A stretch of DNA of 64,000 nucleotides from Bacteroidetes bacterium UBA7662. Lineage in GTDB: Bacteria; Bacteroidota; Bacteroidia; UBA7662. How positions within the stretch are numbered: position 1 is the stretch's first letter; every line of letters starts with the position of its first letter. Below are positions 60,859 through 64,000 of the stretch, piece by piece. A model generated the notes under the pieces. It saw nothing but the letters and a program-made list of their open reading frames with translations. It had not been told where the DNA came from and did not search any database. The stretch lies in assembly GCA_002483345.1 (NCBI GenBank), contig DLHS01000005.1, forward strand, positions 30,044-94,043. The letters are read 5' to 3'. The position numbers and the translations under genes are program-made.

Positions 60859-61230
60859 CTATGCTTGCATGCCACGCAGAATTTTTTCCATTTTCCTGCC
60901 TTTTGCCAACTCATCTACCAGCTTATCCAGATACCGTGCCTGGCGTGTCAGGGGATTTTCGATTTCCTCTACCCGGTACCCGCAAATGACCCCGGTGATG
61001 AGCTCCGCATGGGGGTTCAGCGTTGCCCGCCGGAAGAATTCTTCAAAAGTCACCCTTTCTGCAATTTGCTCCTGTAGTTTCCGGTCATCGAAGCCCGTTA
61101 ACCAGTGGATTACCTGGTGTAATTCTTCGACGGTCCGCCCCTTCTTTACCACCTTTTCGACATACATAGGATAGACCGAGGCAAAGATCATTTTCGCGAT
61201 ACGCTGGTGGTGGGTGTCTGAAATGTTCAT
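60859..61230 (-). CDS. DUF2200 family protein
   Basis: A small soluble protein of about 123 residues with the family signature RIAKMIFASVYPMYVEKV and YVEKVVKKGRTVEELHQVIHWLTGF, then a conserved tail LTRQARYLDKLVDELAKGRKMEKIL. Members have no known activity but are predicted to bind a ligand. Start taken at 61230 (MNISDTHHQ); a longer frame to 61275 lacks support. It shares a strand with the Arr gene, 34 bp away. The 186 bp to the meaB gene contains no clear site. Confidence 0.9.
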   Translation of the reverse strand: MNISDTHHQRIAKMIFASVYPMYVEKVVKKGRTVEELHQVIHWLTGFDDRKLQEQIAERVTFEEFFRRATLNPHAELITGVICGYRVEEIENPLTRQARYLDKLVDELAKGRKMEKILRGMQA

Positions 61231-61264
61231 AGGGTGTTTTTTTAAGGTTCTGCCTTTGTATGGA

Positions 61265-61693
61265 TTAATCTTCAATGGCCTCTATGCCTTGCTGTTTCAG
61301 TTGTTCCAGATGCTGTTTCATAGCCTGAAGCTGTTTCGGGGCATGTCCCTGCCAGTCTGCTACTTCACCCACCACCCGAAGGGGGGCTTTTGTACGGCAA
61401 GATTTAGTCGGATTTTCCGGGAATTTTTTATCGGTCAGGTTAGGGTCATCTTCAAAAGAACCGGTTGACTCCACGATATAGATACTGCCTCGTCCTTCGC
61501 CAGATGCAAGCTCTGCTCCCCAGATTGCGGCATCCAGGGTGGCTGTGAAGTATACATACTTTGCCTTGTTACGCTGTCCGTAATTGGAGTTAAAACCGGG
61601 TGCAATCAGATCACCTGCTTTCAAAGCTGCCTTGGTCCCGTGATAGTAGGTTTCCGGGGTCTCTTGGCCGGTTACTGCTGTCGGATTTTCCAT
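61265..61693 (-). CDS. arr: Rifampin ADP-ribosyltransferase (Arr)
   Basis: Inactivates rifamycins by transferring ADP-ribose from NAD+ to the C23 hydroxyl. 142 residues, the normal Arr length. The catalytic set of the family is present: His18 in YYHGT, Tyr48 in KYVYF, Asp83 in EDDPNL; also ATLDAAIWGAELASGEG and TKAPLRVVGEVADWQGHAP. This arrangement shifts by one from the His19-Tyr49-Asp84 numbering of the mycobacterial enzyme. The gene is embedded in ordinary chromosomal context, without integron or IS signs beside it. Confidence 0.96.
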   Translation of the reverse strand: MENPTAVTGQETPETYYHGTKAALKAGDLIAPGFNSNYGQRNKAKYVYFTATLDAAIWGAELASGEGRGSIYIVESTGSFEDDPNLTDKKFPENPTKSCRTKAPLRVVGEVADWQGHAPKQLQAMKQHLEQLKQQGIEAIED

Positions 61694-61896
61694 ATGTTGG
61701 TTTGCCGGTTAGGGGTTGGTTTTCAGGAAGAATACCCGGACGCATCTTTTTTAAGGATGGCAGGCAGCAATTTGCCTGAATACTGCCGATGGGGACACCA
61801 ATATAAGGCAATTTCCCAAAACCCGGCGATGTGCCGGCCGGCTGACTCTCCCGCAAAACACTGGAAAAGCTCCCGGATAATTGATATTTTCAACCA

Positions 61897-63804
61897 ATGA
61901 AATGGATTTTCTGCGTCTTCCTGCTGCTGTTTGCCTTTGGGGTGTCGGCCCAGCACGACTTTCACCCCTACTGCCAGGGCAGCATTGCTTTTTCACCCAC
62001 ACCTGCGCTTCGCATAAATGCAGTTGCTGATGCCTACAACATCACCCATTACGATATCCATCTCGAACTGTATGATACTTTGCTTTACACCCGGGGTCAT
62101 GTGGCCATCACCGGGGAGGTCTTGCAGCATCCCATGGACAGCTTCTGGCTGGAGCTGACCTCCGCCCTGACCATTGACTCCATCCGTTGGAACGGGCAGT
62201 TGCTGGCATTTAACCACAGCAACGATGAGGTACTGGTGGTTTTACCGGCAGCAATAGCAGCAGGACAGCCATTTACGGCTGAAGTACATTACCAGGGCAT
62301 ACCACCCCAGCAAGCTAACCGGAGGGGCATGATGCTCAATAATCCGGGGGTTTTCCCAGTGTTGTTTACGCATTCGAGTCTGTTCTGGGCCAAAAACTGG
62401 CTGCCGGTAAAACAGCAGCTTGACGATAAAATCGATTCTATTGACCTCCACATCACCACCCGACAGGGGAGGAAGGTAGCATCCCACGGTTTGCTGCGAG
62501 GCATCGATACACTGGCCAACCAGCAGACGCGCTGGCACTGGAGCAGCCGGTATCCGATTGCTTATTACCTCGTGGCCCTTTCGGTGAGCAACTACGCCTA
62601 TACAGAGCGTCAGGTACTGCTGCCCGGGCAAACGGTACCCATGCCAATACTCGATTTCAGTTTTCAGACAGGCGGACCCTCTGCTGCCCTCCTCGATACT
62701 ACTCCCAGGGTCATGCAGGAACTGTCACGCTATTGGGGTACCTATCCATTTGTGGCTGAAAAATACGGCCATGCCCAAACCAATATGGGTGGCGCGATGG
62801 AGCACCAGACGTTGTCGGGTATGGGGTTTTACAATGTGAATGTAATTGTACACGAAGCGGCTCACCAATGGTTTGGCGATTATGTAACCTGCGCCACCCC
62901 CAGTGATATCTGGCTCAACGAGGGTTTTGCCACCTATGCCGAGTCGATGTTTCAGGAGGTATTCGATTCAGTGACGGCTGCCGGAACCCGCAGTAACTGG
63001 CTGACGGCTATCCGGGGTGCCACAACAGGCAGTGTTTATGTGCCTGCCGGAGCAGATTTTAGCCGCGTGCTGAACAGCACGCTTTCTTACCGCAAACCTG
63101 CCTTGGTTTTGCACAACCTGCGCTGGCTGCTCGGAGACAGCCTCTTTTTCGGCGGCCTGCAATTTTATCTTGAGCAACGCCGGTTTGGCAATGCCACCAC
63201 CGAAGAATTCAGGGTACTCATGGAGCAGTACACCCAACGTCCGCTGGATACTTTTATCAATGCCTGGATATACGGAGAAGGATACCCCAACTACGAAATC
63301 CGCTGGAAGGAACAGGGACAGGCCTTGTTAATGGATTATCAGCCCGCTGTCTCCCCCAACAGCCTGAATTTTGAGTTGCCTTATCCTGTAACCGTGGTTT
63401 ATACCAACGGCAGCCGCGAACGCCTCCGTTTACCAGGTCGTTTTGGCTTGCACACCTTCCCGCTGGCTGGCATGGTACAGGAGGTATTAGCTGATCCGGA
63501 AGGTTTTGTGATTGAAGGCACTCAAACGGTTGTTATAGAAGATCTGACCCTTGCGTTGGAGGCGATGAACAAAACTCCCTGGCAGATATACCCCAATCCG
63601 GCAAAGGAACAGTTTACGTTGAAGCGCCAATCGGCCGCAAATCAGGAAATGGTCAGGCTTTTTGACTTGCGAGGGCGATTGCTGCAGCAAATTTTATGGC
63701 CGGCCGGCGAAATTTCGCTGGACGTACCCCTCCACCAGATTCCTGCCGGAACATACCTGGTTCAATCCGCCCACCATTATTATAAACTGCTTGTTCAGCC
63801 CTGA
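61897..63804 (+). CDS. M1 family aminopeptidase with T9SS type A tail, 635 aa
   Basis: Signal peptide (residues 1-19), then an M1 peptidase. The exopeptidase motif is GGAMEH at 298-303, the zinc site HEAAH at 319-323 (VHEAAHQWFGD) with Glu342 in NEGFATY. The fourth domain of some M1 enzymes is missing. The C-terminal about 75 residues (WQIYPNPAKEQFTLK through GRLLQQI to AGTYLVQSAHHYYKLL) are a type A T9SS sorting domain, so the enzyme is delivered to the cell surface. It likely trims N-terminal residues from peptides outside the cell. Confidence 0.94.
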   Translation: MKWIFCVFLLLFAFGVSAQHDFHPYCQGSIAFSPTPALRINAVADAYNITHYDIHLELYDTLLYTRGHVAITGEVLQHPMDSFWLELTSALTIDSIRWNGQLLAFNHSNDEVLVVLPAAIAAGQPFTAEVHYQGIPPQQANRRGMMLNNPGVFPVLFTHSSLFWAKNWLPVKQQLDDKIDSIDLHITTRQGRKVASHGLLRGIDTLANQQTRWHWSSRYPIAYYLVALSVSNYAYTERQVLLPGQTVPMPILDFSFQTGGPSAALLDTTPRVMQELSRYWGTYPFVAEKYGHAQTNMGGAMEHQTLSGMGFYNVNVIVHEAAHQWFGDYVTCATPSDIWLNEGFATYAESMFQEVFDSVTAAGTRSNWLTAIRGATTGSVYVPAGADFSRVLNSTLSYRKPALVLHNLRWLLGDSLFFGGLQFYLEQRRFGNATTEEFRVLMEQYTQRPLDTFINAWIYGEGYPNYEIRWKEQGQALLMDYQPAVSPNSLNFELPYPVTVVYTNGSRERLRLPGRFGLHTFPLAGMVQEVLADPEGFVIEGTQTVVIEDLTLALEAMNKTPWQIYPNPAKEQFTLKRQSAANQEMVRLFDLRGRLLQQILWPAGEISLDVPLHQIPAGTYLVQSAHHYYKLLVQP

Positions 63805-63949
63805 ATAAGCCGGGTCTCTGAGATAAAACCGCCGATGTTATTTCTTTGCTGATACCGCCGGTGCTTGACACATCACAGATTTGTTTGCTGTGCAAACGGG
63901 TAACGCCTCGCTGACCTAAGGTAATATTTCCGCACAACTATCCATCCGT

Positions 63950-64000
63950 ATGTCAGCGAAGCATTCTCCGCGAAGCGCAACCAGTACACCGGCCCCGGCC
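63950..64000 (+). CDS. Possible start of a gene cut by the right edge
   Basis: An ATG at 63950 opens a frame MSAKHSPRSATSTPAPA with a basic, proline/alanine-rich start that stays open to the edge. Only 17 codons are visible, so neither function nor reality can be confirmed. The 145 bp between the M1 gene and this point contain a 6-bp GTTTGC/GCAAAC inverted pair at about 63887-63901 but no strong terminator. Confidence 0.3.
   Translation, partial: MSAKHSPRSATSTPAPA

Overview
The window comes from a Bacteroidota chromosome, probably the Chitinophagia/Sphingobacteriia/Saprospiria side. The signs are type IX secretion (T9SS) C-terminal domains of type A and type B, gliding-motility-type C-terminal domains, two GH92 family enzymes, a short Bacteroidota-style MenE, orphan PAS histidine kinases, TAnnTTTG-type promoters, and many small domain-of-unknown-function genes typical of the phylum. 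Base composition is near 50% GC, with a visibly AT-richer patch around the transposase gene at 5.4-6.0 kb. No rRNA, tRNA, CRISPR array, prophage or conjugative module was recognised.

Layout. 1-1.84 kb: 5'-terminal part of GTP-dependent PEP carboxykinase, running off the left edge. 1.84-6.13 kb: a repeat-rich accessory stretch with small lipoproteins, a 42-residue zinc-ribbon microprotein, duplicated gene-tail cassettes, octamer microsatellites, a secreted HExxH protein, a lipoprotein cytochrome c, and a REP-associated tyrosine transposase (RAYT) that carries a near-perfect 40-bp palindrome inside its coding sequence. 6.13-7.74 kb: a divergent alpha/beta hydrolase and TetR pair sharing a palindromic operator. 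7.7-18.4 kb: small cytosolic DUF proteins, an AI-2E-type permease, a TauE/SafE permease, a PAS histidine kinase, pirin, a WD40-like secreted protein and an AraC regulator. 18.6-31.6 kb: mostly exported proteins, namely a DJ-1/ThuA-like T9SS cargo, two GH92 glycosidases, an AsmA-like protein, a gliding-motility-type adhesin-like protein and an ice-binding-like DUF3494 lipoprotein. 31.6-43.6 kb: AraC, a TMEM175-like channel, dxs with a Na/Ca exchanger, an ScpA/BASS transporter/RsmI-like chain, and a paired M16 protease operon. 43.9-47.0 kb: menA-menC-menE, ATGA-coupled. 47-53.4 kb: lipoproteins, YCII, DUF1569, a ClC channel, an M14 peptidase and an AcpH-like gene. 53.6-60.7 kb: a second orphan histidine kinase, a TPR-like protein, then the methylmalonyl-CoA mutase operon mutA-mutB-meaB. 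60.8-64 kb: DUF2200, an Arr rifampin ADP-ribosyltransferase, an M1 aminopeptidase with a T9SS tail, and possibly the start of one more gene at the right edge.

Functional themes. Central metabolism is represented by pckG, dxs, the menaquinone genes and the propionate/methylmalonyl-CoA operon. Many genes sit in tight operons with ATGA, TGATG or TTGA overlaps, which also fixed several start codons. The most unusual material is not a protein system but the intergenic repeats. Three different microsatellite families (7-, 8- and 9-bp units), a CACGGAG inverted repeat, dispersed TTTAGCGG/CGAAGCCTTAGC motifs, and two 117-119 bp units that fuse a gene tail to that intergenic repeat all cluster near the RAYT gene.
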